64,000 nt of DNA from Modestobacter lapidis. Lineage in GTDB: Bacteria > Actinomycetota > Actinomycetes > Mycobacteriales > Geodermatophilaceae. How positions within the stretch are numbered: the first letter of the stretch is position 1; each line of letters opens with the position of its first letter. This document shows, piece after piece, positions 17,060-25,254 of this stretch. Location: NCBI GenBank assembly GCA_019779905.1, contig JABAKE010000018.1, positions 1-64,000 of the forward strand, in the 5' to 3' direction. Position numbers and translations under genes: made by a program. The notes below the pieces were generated by a model. It had not been told where the DNA came from. It made no database searches and was given only the letters and a program-made list of their open reading frames with translations.

Positions 17060-18658
17060 ATGAACACGACCACGACAGCACGCCGCCGCCCGTCCCGGAC
17101 CAGGTCGCTCGCCGCCGCCGCGGCGCTCGCCCTGCTCCTGGGTGCCTGCAGCGTCAGCGACCCCGAGGCCCCCGCGGCAGAGGGTGGCGGCGACGGCGGG
17201 GGAACTTTCTCCATCGCCGTCGGCATCGACCCGGACACTTTCGACCCGGCCGGCCAGACCACGACCACCGTGCAGAACATGGTCGACTACGTGGTCGAGA
17301 CCCTCGTCGTGTTCGACGAGGAGGGCGAGCTCGTCGGCAACCTCGCCGAGAGCTTCGAGACTTCCGAGGACGGGCTCACGGTCACCCTGGAGCTCAAGGA
17401 GGACGTGGTCTTCCACGACGGGGAGCCGTTCAACGCCGAGGCGGTCAAGTTCAACCTGGAACGGATCATCGACCCCGAGCTGACCGTTCCGCTGGGCTCG
17501 CCCTTCGAGGTCATCGAGTCGGTCACCGCCGTCGACGAGAACACCGTCGAGGTGGCGCTCAGCCGGCCCTCACCGGGCTTCGTCAGCGCGTTGTCGGTGA
17601 CGACGGCGGGCATCATCTCGCCGGCGTCGGTCGACGCCGAGGGGAACACCAACCTCAACTACCAGCGGCCGGTCGGCACTGGGCCCTACACGTTCGGCGA
17701 GTACACCGCCGGTGAGAACTTCACCGTCAACAAGTTCGCCGACTACTGGGGCGAGGAGCCGTACTACGACACCGTCGTCTTCCGGGTCGTGCCCGAGGCG
17801 GCCACCCGGGAGAGCCTGCTGCTCTCCGACCAGGTCGACATGATCATCCTCCCGCCGGTGTCCGACATCGAGGCGCTGCAGGCCAACGAGGACGTCGAGG
17901 TGCTGCTGGCGGAGAGCGACCGGACGATCTTCATCGCGCTGGACACCAACGACCAGCTGCTGTCCAACCCCCAGGTCCGGCAGGCGCTGAACTACGCCGT
18001 CGACAAGCAGGCCATCGTCGAGAACGTGCTCTTCGGCGCGGCCGAGGTGCTGGACGCCCCGATGGCGCCCAGCCTGTTCGGCTACTGCGAGACCGGCGAC
18101 TACAACTACGACCCCGAGCGGGCGCGGCAGATGCTGGAGGAGGCCGGCGCGGTCGGTGCCAGCCTGGACCTGCTCACCCCGAGCGGTCGCTACGTGCAGG
18201 ACCAGCAGGCCGCCGAGGCCATCGCCGGCTACCTGCGCGAGGTGGGGCTGGACGTCGGCGTCACCACGAGCGACTTCCCGTCGTTCCTGGCCCGGGTGAA
18301 CGCTCCGCCGTCGGCGGACACCGTGGACATGCACCTGCTGGGCTGGGCGCCGCCGTACCTGGACGCCGACTTCCAGATGCAGATGTTCCGGCAGGCGACC
18401 CACCCGCCGGCGGGCCTGGCGACGTCGTTCTACACCAACCCCGAGGTCGAGGAACTGCTCGCCCAGGCCGACGTCGAGACCGACCAGGACACCCGTGAGC
18501 AGCTCTACTGCGACGCCTCGCAGATCATCTGGGACGACGCGCCGTGGATCTTCCTGTGGACGCAGTCCTTCCCGATCGTCTGGTCCGACGACGTGACGGG
18601 CATCAGCTCCACGCCCACGGAGAAGTTCTCGGCCATCTACGCACGGCCGGCCAGCTGA
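17060..18658 (+). CDS. Peptide ABC transporter substrate-binding lipoprotein (SBP family 5)
   Basis: A 532-residue extracytoplasmic solute-binding protein of the DppA/OppA family. A twin-basic signal peptide ends in the lipobox LLGAC with acylated Cys30. The mature part has the family-5 pattern: GTFSIAVGIDPDTFDP near the start, NLAESFETSEDGLTVTLEL near 100, YYDTVVFRVVPEAATRESLL near 235 and NPQVRQALNYAVDKQAI near 300. It delivers peptides or opine/amide-like ligands to the permeases. An Asp/Glu-rich surface suggests a positively charged or zwitterionic ligand, but the substrate cannot be read. It is followed by a strong hairpin (18670-18701) before the permease genes. Confidence 0.93.
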   Translation: MNTTTTARRRPSRTRSLAAAAALALLLGACSVSDPEAPAAEGGGDGGGTFSIAVGIDPDTFDPAGQTTTTVQNMVDYVVETLVVFDEEGELVGNLAESFETSEDGLTVTLELKEDVVFHDGEPFNAEAVKFNLERIIDPELTVPLGSPFEVIESVTAVDENTVEVALSRPSPGFVSALSVTTAGIISPASVDAEGNTNLNYQRPVGTGPYTFGEYTAGENFTVNKFADYWGEEPYYDTVVFRVVPEAATRESLLLSDQVDMIILPPVSDIEALQANEDVEVLLAESDRTIFIALDTNDQLLSNPQVRQALNYAVDKQAIVENVLFGAAEVLDAPMAPSLFGYCETGDYNYDPERARQMLEEAGAVGASLDLLTPSGRYVQDQQAAEAIAGYLREVGLDVGVTTSDFPSFLARVNAPPSADTVDMHLLGWAPPYLDADFQMQMFRQATHPPAGLATSFYTNPEVEELLAQADVETDQDTREQLYCDASQIIWDDAPWIFLWTQSFPIVWSDDVTGISSTPTEKFSAIYARPAS

Positions 18659-18669
18659 TCACCACCATC

Positions 18670-18701
18670 GAGCCGCCCCTGCCCCCGGGCAGGGGCGGCT
18701 C
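18670..18701 (+). terminator. Intra-operon hairpin between binding-protein and permease genes
   Basis: A perfect 14-bp stem (arms 18670-18683 and 18688-18701, loop CCCG) starts 11 bases after the binding-protein stop. It has no U-tract. In importer operons such hairpins often protect or partly terminate the message, so that the binding protein is made in excess over the permeases. That role is inferred. Confidence 0.6.
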
Positions 18702-18728
18702 CCGGCCCCGGGGCTTGGGAGGCCGCTC

Positions 18729-19655
18729 GTGAAGGGCACCACCGCGCACATCGTGCGCACGCTCCTGCTGTCGCTGATCACCCTGTTCGGGGTGTCGGTC
18801 CTGATCTTCCTGATGCTCCGGGTGCTCCCCGGTGACCCGGCCCGTGTCCTGGCCGGGCTGAACGCCAGCGAGGAGCAGGTCAGCCGGCTCCGCGACCAGC
18901 TCGGGCTGGACGACTCGCTGCTGAGCCAGTACTGGTCGTTCATCACCAACCTGCTGCAGGGCGACCTCGGGCAGTCGGCCCGGACCTCGCGGCCGGTGGT
19001 CGACGAGATCGCCGTGCGGCTCCCGGCGACGCTGATCCTCGCGGTGGTCGCCACGGTCATCGGCTCGATCGTCGGGGTGGCGGCGGGGGTCATCGCCGCG
19101 GTGCGGCGCAACTCGATCCTCGACCACACGATCTCCAGCGTGGCGATGATGGGTGTGTCCATGCCGGTCTACTGGCTGGGCCTGCTGCTCATCCTGCTGT
19201 TCGCCGTGACGCTCGGCTGGCTGCCCGCCGCCGGCAGCGGTGAGCCGCTGAGCATCGTGCTGCCGGCGGTGACGCTGGCGGCCTTCTCCACGGCGCTGAT
19301 CTCCCGGATGACCCGGGCCAGCATGCTCGAGGTGATGGGGCAGGACTACATCCGCACGGCGGAGGCCAAGGGCGCGCCGCCGAAGACGGTGATCATCCGG
19401 CACGGGCTGCGCAACGCGTTCATCCCGATCCTGACGGTCATCAGCCTGCAGTTCGGCGCCCTGCTGGGCGGTGCGGTGCTCACCGAGACCGTCTTCGGCT
19501 GGCCCGGCATCGGGCGGCTGCTCGTCGACTCGATCGGTGCCCGCGACTTCGCCGTCGTCCAGGGGATCGTGCTGGTCTACGCGGCGGCGTTCATCCTGCT
19601 CAACGTGATCGTCGACGTGCTCTACGTCGTGGTCGACCCGCGGATCCGGTACTGA
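18729..19655 (+). CDS. Peptide ABC transporter permease (DppB type)
   Basis: A 308-residue inner-membrane permease with six predicted membrane spans. The first is near residues 9-30, followed by the long extracytoplasmic loop with GDPARVLAGLNASEEQ, typical of DppB/OppB. The cytoplasmic EAA coupling motif is near 205-225 (DYIRTAEAKGAPPKTVIIRH region). GTG at 18729 follows a GGGAGG site. A 15-base duplication containing gtactgacatg (19649-19659 and 19664-19674) lies across its stop codon and the short gap to the next gene. Confidence 0.92.
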   Translation: MKGTTAHIVRTLLLSLITLFGVSVLIFLMLRVLPGDPARVLAGLNASEEQVSRLRDQLGLDDSLLSQYWSFITNLLQGDLGQSARTSRPVVDEIAVRLPATLILAVVATVIGSIVGVAAGVIAAVRRNSILDHTISSVAMMGVSMPVYWLGLLLILLFAVTLGWLPAAGSGEPLSIVLPAVTLAAFSTALISRMTRASMLEVMGQDYIRTAEAKGAPPKTVIIRHGLRNAFIPILTVISLQFGALLGGAVLTETVFGWPGIGRLLVDSIGARDFAVVQGIVLVYAAAFILLNVIVDVLYVVVDPRIRY

Positions 19656-19688
19656 CATGACGCGTACTGACATGGTGAGGGGAACCCG

Positions 19689-20534
19689 ATGAGGGCATGG
19701 CGGCGCTTCCGTCACCACCCGCCGGCGATGATCGGCCTGGGGATCATCGTGACGTTCGTGGCGCTGGCGATCCTGGCGCCGCTCATCTCGCCGTACGACC
19801 CGAATCAACAGAACCTGGTCGCGGCGATCCAGGGTCCCTCGGCGGAGCACTGGCTGGGCACCGACCAGCTGGGCCGCGACATCGCCACCCGGCTGATGTA
19901 CGGGGCCCGGATCTCACTGATGATCGGCGTCCTCGCCGTGCTCATCGGCTTGGTGATCGGCGTGCCGCTGGGGATGATCGCCGGCTACTACGGCGGCTGG
20001 GCCGACCTGGCGATCTCCCGGTTCGCCGACATGATGTTCGCCTTCACGTCCATCCTGCTGGCCCTCACCCTGGTCGCGGTCCTCGGCGTGAACCTGCAGA
20101 ACGTGATCATCGCGGTCGGGATCAGCGTGATCCCGGTGATCATCCGGCTGGTGCGCTCCTCGGTGCTGAGCCTGCGCGAGGAGCCCTACGTGGAGGCTGC
20201 GCGGGCCCTGGGCGCGAGCAACCTGCGGATCATCACCCGGCACGTCTTCCGCAACTCGCTGACCCCGGTGCTCGTGCACGGCACGCTGAGCATCGGGGTG
20301 AGCATCCTGCTCGCCGCTGGGCTCGGCTTCCTCGGCCTGGGCGTCCAGTCACCCACCGCCGAATGGGGCACGATGCTGGGGGAGGGCCGGCAGTTCATCT
20401 TCAGCGCCCCGCACCTGACGACGTTCCCCGGGATCGCGATCTTCCTGGCCATCCTCGCCTTCAACCTGCTCGGCGACGGTCTGCGGGACGCGCTGGACCC
20501 GCGGATGCGGACCGTCGACCAGCCGGCCGGATGA
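19689..20534 (+). CDS. Peptide ABC transporter permease (DppC type)
   Basis: A 281-residue permease, partner of the preceding DppB-like protein. It has the DppC N-terminal domain (a first span, then PYDPNQQN and the conserved HWLGTDQLGRDIATRLMYG segment near 57), five further spans, and the EAA motif EPYVEAARALGASNLRIITRHV near 170. ATG at 19689 is preceded by GAGGGGAA. Its stop overlaps the dehydratase start by four bases (ATGA, 20531-20534), which ties the downstream enzymes to the transporter. Confidence 0.93.
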   Translation: MRAWRRFRHHPPAMIGLGIIVTFVALAILAPLISPYDPNQQNLVAAIQGPSAEHWLGTDQLGRDIATRLMYGARISLMIGVLAVLIGLVIGVPLGMIAGYYGGWADLAISRFADMMFAFTSILLALTLVAVLGVNLQNVIIAVGISVIPVIIRLVRSSVLSLREEPYVEAARALGASNLRIITRHVFRNSLTPVLVHGTLSIGVSILLAAGLGFLGLGVQSPTAEWGTMLGEGRQFIFSAPHLTTFPGIAIFLAILAFNLLGDGLRDALDPRMRTVDQPAG

Positions 20535-21520
20535 CCGGCACCGGCACCGCCGCGGACGTGCGCGGCGACCTGGTCACGATCGACGACGTCCGCCGCGCCG
20601 CGGACCGGATCGCCGGGCGGGTGCACCGCACCCCCGTGCACCGCTCGACCAGCCTGGGCGAGCAGTGCGGCGTGCGGCTGGACCTCAAGGCGGAGGTCTT
20701 CCAGCGCACCGGCAGCTTCAAGGCGCGCGGGGCGCTGAACAAGGTGCTCTCGCTGTCGGCGGCCGACCGCGCCCGCGGGGTGATCACCGTGTCGGCCGGC
20801 AACGCCGGCGCCGCGGTCGCGTTCGCCGCCGCCAGCGTGGGCGTGCCCGGCACGGTGGTCATGCCCGCGACCGCGGTGCCGGGGAAGATCGCGGCCTGCC
20901 GGGCCTACGGCGCCGACGTCGTGCTCACCGACGGCGACCTGGTCCAGTGCTACCTCGACACCATGGCCGAGACCGGCCGGGTCGCCGTGCACCCCTTCGA
21001 CGACCCGGCGGTGGTCGCCGGCACCGGAACAGTCGGGCTGGAGATCGCCGAGGACGTGCCCGACGCCGAGGTGGTCCTGGTGCCGGTCGGCGGCGGCGGG
21101 TTGATCTCCGGCGTGGCCACCGCGCTGGCGGCCCTCGCCCCCGGCGTCCGGGTGATCGGGGTCGAACCGGAGACCGCCGACGTGATGACCCGCAGCCTGC
21201 AGGCCGGGGAGCCGGTGCGGCTGCCGACGGCCCGCAGCGTCGCCGACGGGCTGGCCGCGCCGATGAGCGGCGAGGTGACCGTGGCCCACGTGCAGGCCTT
21301 CGTCGACCGGGTGGTCCGGGTCAGCGACGAGGACATCCTGCGCGCGCTGGCGCTCACCGTGCAGCGCACCAAGCTGCTGCTCGAACCGGCGGCCGCCGCG
21401 CCGCTGGCCGCGCTGATGACCGGCGTCCTGGACCTGCCCCCGGGCACCCGGGTGGTCTCCGTCGCCAGCGGCGGCAACGTCGACCTGGCCCTGTTCGGCC
21501 GCCTTCCCACTCCTTCCTGA
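20531..21520 (+). CDS. PLP-dependent threonine/serine dehydratase-like enzyme (copy 1)
   Basis: A 329-residue fold-type II PLP enzyme. The lysine that would bind PLP is in QRTGSFKARGALNK near residue 58, and the phosphate loop VGGGGLISG is near 185. The usual SGNHG/AGNHAQ cofactor segment reads AGNAGAAVAF here, an uncommon variant. Members deaminate Thr, Ser, hydroxy-aspartate or related beta-hydroxy amino acids to keto acids. Here it is the sixth gene of the importer operon, coupled to the permease, which suggests it degrades an amino acid released from the imported compound. A paralogue lies in the opposing operon (25255-26205). Confidence 0.88.
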   Translation: MTGTGTAADVRGDLVTIDDVRRAADRIAGRVHRTPVHRSTSLGEQCGVRLDLKAEVFQRTGSFKARGALNKVLSLSAADRARGVITVSAGNAGAAVAFAAASVGVPGTVVMPATAVPGKIAACRAYGADVVLTDGDLVQCYLDTMAETGRVAVHPFDDPAVVAGTGTVGLEIAEDVPDAEVVLVPVGGGGLISGVATALAALAPGVRVIGVEPETADVMTRSLQAGEPVRLPTARSVADGLAAPMSGEVTVAHVQAFVDRVVRVSDEDILRALALTVQRTKLLLEPAAAAPLAALMTGVLDLPPGTRVVSVASGGNVDLALFGRLPTPS

Positions 21521-21528
21521 GAGGTCCC

Positions 21529-22761
21529 ATGAGCACCGCGAGCTTCCTGCTCCGCAATGTCACGGTCGTCGACGGCACGGGCGCCGAGCCCGTCCCCGGG
21601 CAGGCGGTGGTCGTCGAGGGGCGGCGGATCGCCTGGATCGGGCCGGACGGGCAGGCGCCCAGCACCGCGCCGGAGTCCGTCGTCGACGGCGGCGGGCGCA
21701 CCGTGCTGCCCGGCCTGATCAACTGCCACGTGCACCTCACCGCCGACGGCGCGCCGGACCTGTTCGCCCAGGTGGCCGGTGACACCGTCCCGGTGGCCAC
21801 CCTGCGGGCGGCGCGCAGCGCCGTGGTCACCCTCCAGTCGGGCGTGACCACCGTGCGCGACTGCGGCGCCGCCGACGACATCGTGGTCGAACTGGCCAAG
21901 GAGATCGCCCGGGGCGCGGTCCCCGGACCCCGGGTGCAGGCGGCCGGCCGGGTCATCACCATGACCGGCGGGCACGGGCACTTCATCGGCCGCGAGGCCG
22001 ACGGCCCGGACGAGGTGCGCAAGGCCACCCGCGCGGAGATCAAGTCCGGTGCCGCGGTGATCAAGGTGATGGCCACCGGTGGGGTGCTGACACCCGGGGT
22101 CTCGCCCACCCAGACCGCGCTGCTGCCCGAGGAGCTCGCGGTCGTGGCCCAGGAGGCGCACAACTCCGGTCGCCGGGTGACCACCCACGCCATCGGCCGG
22201 GCCGGTATCGCCAACGCGCTGAGCGCCGGCATCGACTCGGTGGAGCACGGCTTCTACCTCGACGACGAACTGCTCGACCTGGCCGTCGACCAGGGCACCT
22301 TCCTGGTGCCGACCATGCTCGCCGTCGACGGGATCATCCGGAACGGCCTGGCGCGGGGCATCCCGGCGTGGGTCGTCGACAAGGCCGAGCGGGAGGCCCA
22401 GCAGCAGCGGACCAGCTTCGCCGCGGCGGTCGCCTCGGGCATGCGGATCGCCGCCGGCACCGACGCCGGAACGCCGTTCAACGCCCACGGCGACCTGGCC
22501 CAGGAGCTCGCCCTGATGGTCGAGCACGGGCTGACCGCGATGCAGGCCCTCGTCGCCGCCACGTCCAGTGCCGCGGAGAACCTGGGCATGGCCACCGAGA
22601 TCGGCACCCTGGAGGTCGGCAAGCTCGCCGACCTCATCGTGGTCGACGGCGACCCGGTCACCGACATCACCGCGACCGGCCGCGTCGTGCTGGTGGTCAA
22701 GGACGGCGTCGTCCACCGGGACGGGCTGGCCGGCACGGGCGCCGCCGTCCCCACCGCCTGA
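21529..22761 (+). CDS. Metal-dependent amidohydrolase, prolidase-like (copy 1)
   Basis: A 410-residue amidohydrolase-superfamily protein. The beta-sandwich rim is formed by its N- and C-termini (LRNVTVVDGTG and KLADLIVVDGDP). TIM-barrel ligands are NCHVHL near 65, the candidate carboxylated Lys in AVIKVMATGGV near 180, THAIGRAG near 220, VEHGFYL near 240 and AGTDAGTPFN near 310. This is the Xaa-Pro dipeptidase/imidazolonepropionase-like group, which cleaves dipeptides or cyclic amides. ATG at 21529 follows GAGAGG. Last gene of the importer operon; a bidirectional terminator begins two bases after its stop. Confidence 0.88.
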   Translation: MSTASFLLRNVTVVDGTGAEPVPGQAVVVEGRRIAWIGPDGQAPSTAPESVVDGGGRTVLPGLINCHVHLTADGAPDLFAQVAGDTVPVATLRAARSAVVTLQSGVTTVRDCGAADDIVVELAKEIARGAVPGPRVQAAGRVITMTGGHGHFIGREADGPDEVRKATRAEIKSGAAVIKVMATGGVLTPGVSPTQTALLPEELAVVAQEAHNSGRRVTTHAIGRAGIANALSAGIDSVEHGFYLDDELLDLAVDQGTFLVPTMLAVDGIIRNGLARGIPAWVVDKAEREAQQQRTSFAAAVASGMRIAAGTDAGTPFNAHGDLAQELALMVEHGLTAMQALVAATSSAAENLGMATEIGTLEVGKLADLIVVDGDPVTDITATGRVVLVVKDGVVHRDGLAGTGAAVPTA

Positions 22762-22763
22762 TC

Positions 22764-22806
22764 GACCCCGGGGGGCCAAAGTCGCGACTTTGGCCCCCCG
22801 GGGGTC
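22764..22806. terminator. Bidirectional terminator between two convergent operons
   Basis: Arms 22764-22784 and 22785-22806 form a nearly perfect inverted repeat of about 21 bp (one extra G in the right arm), with CCAAAGT and ACTTTGG near its centre. It sits between the stop at 22761 and the convergent stop at 22805-22807, which it overlaps. It can form on either strand. Confidence 0.85.
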
Positions 22807-24037
22807 AGGTGAAGGCGAGCCGGTGCAGCGCGGTGGCCAGCACGGAGGCGCCGCGGACGCAGTCCTCCGGCGAGGTGTACTCGGCGGGGGTGTGCGAGCG
22901 CCCCTCCACGCTGGGCACGAACACCATCGCCGTCGGCACCCGGGAGGCCATCAGCTGGCTGTCGTGGCCGGCTCCGCTGGGCATCCGCCGCCAGCTCGCG
23001 CCACACCGCTCGGCGGCTTCCCGGCAGACGTCGAGCAGCCCCCCGTCCATCGTCGCGGGCTCCTCGTCCTTGTCCCGCACCACGTCGACCTCGACGCCGT
23101 GCCGGGCGGCCACCGAGCTGCAGATCCGGTGCACCCCGTCGAGCAGCCGGTCGCGGACGGCGAGGTCGGGGTGCCGCAGGTCCAGCGAGAACCGGGCCAA
23201 TCCGGGGACGACGCTGGGCTGCCCGGGCTCGACGGTCCAGCGCCCGGTGGTGGCCACCGCGGGCCGGCCCTCCTGCTCGACCAGCACGGTGATCTCCCGG
23301 GCCATCTGCGCGGCGGCCTGCAGGGCATCCTTCCGCAGGTCCATCGGGGTGGCGCCGGCGTGGTCCTGCCGGCCGTGCACGGTGATCGTCTCCCACGCGA
23401 TGCCCGGGATGACCTCCACCAGGCCGACGTCCAGGCCCTCGTCGGCCAGCACCCGGCCCTGCTCGATGTGCAGCTCCAGGAACGCGCGCAGGTCGTGCCG
23501 CTCGGCGTCCGGCACCGCGGCCGGGTCCAGACCGGCCCGGCGCATGGCCTCGGCCAACGTCATGCCGTCCCGGTCCAGCAGCCGCTCGGGCTCGTCCGGG
23601 GCGACCAGCCCGAGCATGGCCCGGGTGCCGAGGAAGTTGGCCGGGAAGCGGCTGCTCTCCTCCTCGCACAGGGCCACGACCTCCAGGGTGGTGGTCGGGG
23701 TGCCGTGCGCGCGCAGCGCCGCCAGGGCGGCGAGGCCGCCGACCACGCCCAGCGCGCCGTCGTACTTGCCGCCGGAGGGCACGGTGTCCACGTGCGAGCC
23801 GGTGAGGATCACGCCGTCCCCGGAGCCCGGCAGCCGCCCGAACACGTTGCCCACGGCGTCGACCCGGCCCTCCAGGCCGGCCTCGTCGATCCATCCGAGC
23901 AGGGTGTCCCGGGCCCGCTGCCAGGCATCGTCATACACGAACCGGTACATGCCGTCCGGGGTCTCCCCGATGGCGCCGAGCTCGGTGACGTAGCTGCCGA
24001 GCAGCTCCTGGTCGACGGTGATCGGGTCGGTGGTCAT
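22805..24037 (-). CDS. M20 Zn-dependent amidase (N-carbamoyl-L-amino acid hydrolase / allantoate amidohydrolase family)
   Basis: A 410-residue protein with the full M20C-type motif set: GSHVDTVPSGGKYDGALGV near residue 75, CEEESSRFPANFLGTRA near 115, FLELHIEQG near 180, GRQDHAGATPM near 215, and the late PSGAGHDSQLM near 365. Members hydrolyse N-carbamoyl amino acids, allantoate, ureidoglycine or beta-ureidopropionate, releasing ammonia and CO2 or urea. ATG at 24037 overlaps the upstream amidohydrolase stop (24034), so it is translationally coupled as the last gene of the operon GST-dehydratase-amidohydrolase-amidase. An amidohydrolase plus a carbamoylase suggests ring opening followed by deprotection of an amino acid. 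Confidence 0.9.
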   Translation of the reverse strand: MTTDPITVDQELLGSYVTELGAIGETPDGMYRFVYDDAWQRARDTLLGWIDEAGLEGRVDAVGNVFGRLPGSGDGVILTGSHVDTVPSGGKYDGALGVVGGLAALAALRAHGTPTTTLEVVALCEEESSRFPANFLGTRAMLGLVAPDEPERLLDRDGMTLAEAMRRAGLDPAAVPDAERHDLRAFLELHIEQGRVLADEGLDVGLVEVIPGIAWETITVHGRQDHAGATPMDLRKDALQAAAQMAREITVLVEQEGRPAVATTGRWTVEPGQPSVVPGLARFSLDLRHPDLAVRDRLLDGVHRICSSVAARHGVEVDVVRDKDEEPATMDGGLLDVCREAAERCGASWRRMPSGAGHDSQLMASRVPTAMVFVPSVEGRSHTPAEYTSPEDCVRGASVLATALHRLAFT

Positions 24038-25251
24038 GCGGTGCCTCCGGTGGTCGGGGTGGTGGTGGGCCGGTCCACCTGCCGGCCGGCGAGGACCACT
24101 GCCCGCACGTCGGTGAGCGCGGCCACGTCGTCGAGCGGGTTGCCCGCGGTGACGACGACGTGTCCCGGCGCGCCGACCGACAGGTGCCCGAGGTCCGGCC
24201 GCAGGAGGCACCGGGCAGCCGTGGCGGTGACCGCCCGCAGCGCCTGCGTCGTCGTCAGCCCGATGTCGGCCACCAGCAGCGCCGCCTCCTCGGCGACGCC
24301 GCCGTGCGGGTTGAACGGGGTTCCGGCGTCGGTGGCCCCGGCGATCGGGATGCCGGCCCGTGCCGCGCGCCGCAGCGACTCGACGGCCACGCCGTGGATC
24401 TCCTCGGCCCTGGCCACCACGGCCGGGTCGACCAGGTGGCGGTTGCGCAGCATCCGGGCCACCGCGACCTGGGTGGTCACCAGCACCGCTCCCGTCGTGG
24501 CCATCAGCCCGACGGTCTCGTCGTCGAGGAGGTAGCCGTGCTCGACGCTGGTCGCCCCGGCACGCAACGCCCGCCGGGTGCCCTCGTTTCCGATGGCGTG
24601 GGCGGCGACCCACCGGCCCTGGTCGCGGGCCGCGGCGGCCGCGGCGGCCAGCTCGTCCTCGGCGAAGGGCGCGTTGCCGAGGGCGGCCCCGGGGGTCAGC
24701 ACGCCGCCGGTCGCGACCAGCTTGATCCCGCCGGCGCCGCGGGCGAGCTCCTCGCGGGCCGCCGCGGCCATCGCCTCCTCGCCCAGGACCTCGACGCCGA
24801 GGTAGGGGATGTGCCCGCCGGGCGCGGTGATCGCCCGGCCGGCCGCCGACACCCCGGCCCCCGGCAGGCGGCCGGCGGCGATCTCCCGGCCGACGTCGAT
24901 CGCGATGCCTCCCGGCGCGCCCAGGTCGCGCACCGCGACCGTGCCGGCCTGCAGCGCGCGCAGCGCGTTGGCCGCCGAGACGGCGGCCAACGCCGCGGGC
25001 GTCGAGCCGACCACCGAGCCCATGAAGTCGGGAGCGCCGTCGGCGACCAGGTGCACGTGGGCGTCGATCATCCCGGGCAGGACCGTGCCCCCGCCGACGT
25101 CCACCTCGGTCGCGGTCGCGGCCACGTGCGGGCCGCGGCCGGCCGGGCCGACGTAGCTGATCCGGCCGTCCTCGACCACCACCAGGCCGTCGGCCAGCGG
25201 GGCGCCGGCGACGGGCAGCACGTGTCCGCGCAGCACGAGGATCCCGCCCAC
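24034..25251 (-). CDS. Metal-dependent amidohydrolase, prolidase-like (copy 2)
   Basis: A 405-residue amidohydrolase homologous to the one at 21529-22761. Ligand segments: DAHVHLVADGAPD near 65, GGIKLVATGGVLTPG near 180, AAHAIGNEG near 220, VEHGYLLDDE near 240, and GATDAGTPFNPHGG near 310. Start is GTG at 25251, three bases after the preceding dehydratase stop. The same catalytic residues as copy 1 are present, so both are probably active. Having both copies in opposing operons with paralogous dehydratases suggests handling of two related substrates or stereoisomers (inference). Confidence 0.88.
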   Translation of the reverse strand: MGGILVLRGHVLPVAGAPLADGLVVVEDGRISYVGPAGRGPHVAATATEVDVGGGTVLPGMIDAHVHLVADGAPDFMGSVVGSTPAALAAVSAANALRALQAGTVAVRDLGAPGGIAIDVGREIAAGRLPGAGVSAAGRAITAPGGHIPYLGVEVLGEEAMAAAAREELARGAGGIKLVATGGVLTPGAALGNAPFAEDELAAAAAAARDQGRWVAAHAIGNEGTRRALRAGATSVEHGYLLDDETVGLMATTGAVLVTTQVAVARMLRNRHLVDPAVVARAEEIHGVAVESLRRAARAGIPIAGATDAGTPFNPHGGVAEEAALLVADIGLTTTQALRAVTATAARCLLRPDLGHLSVGAPGHVVVTAGNPLDDVAALTDVRAVVLAGRQVDRPTTTPTTGGTA

Positions 25252-25254
25252 CGG

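Noticed and set aside
19649-19674. 11-bp direct repeat gtactgacatg across the dppB-like stop, considered as a target-site duplication
   Set aside because: The copies are 15 bases apart with no element between them; it is simply a small tandem duplication.
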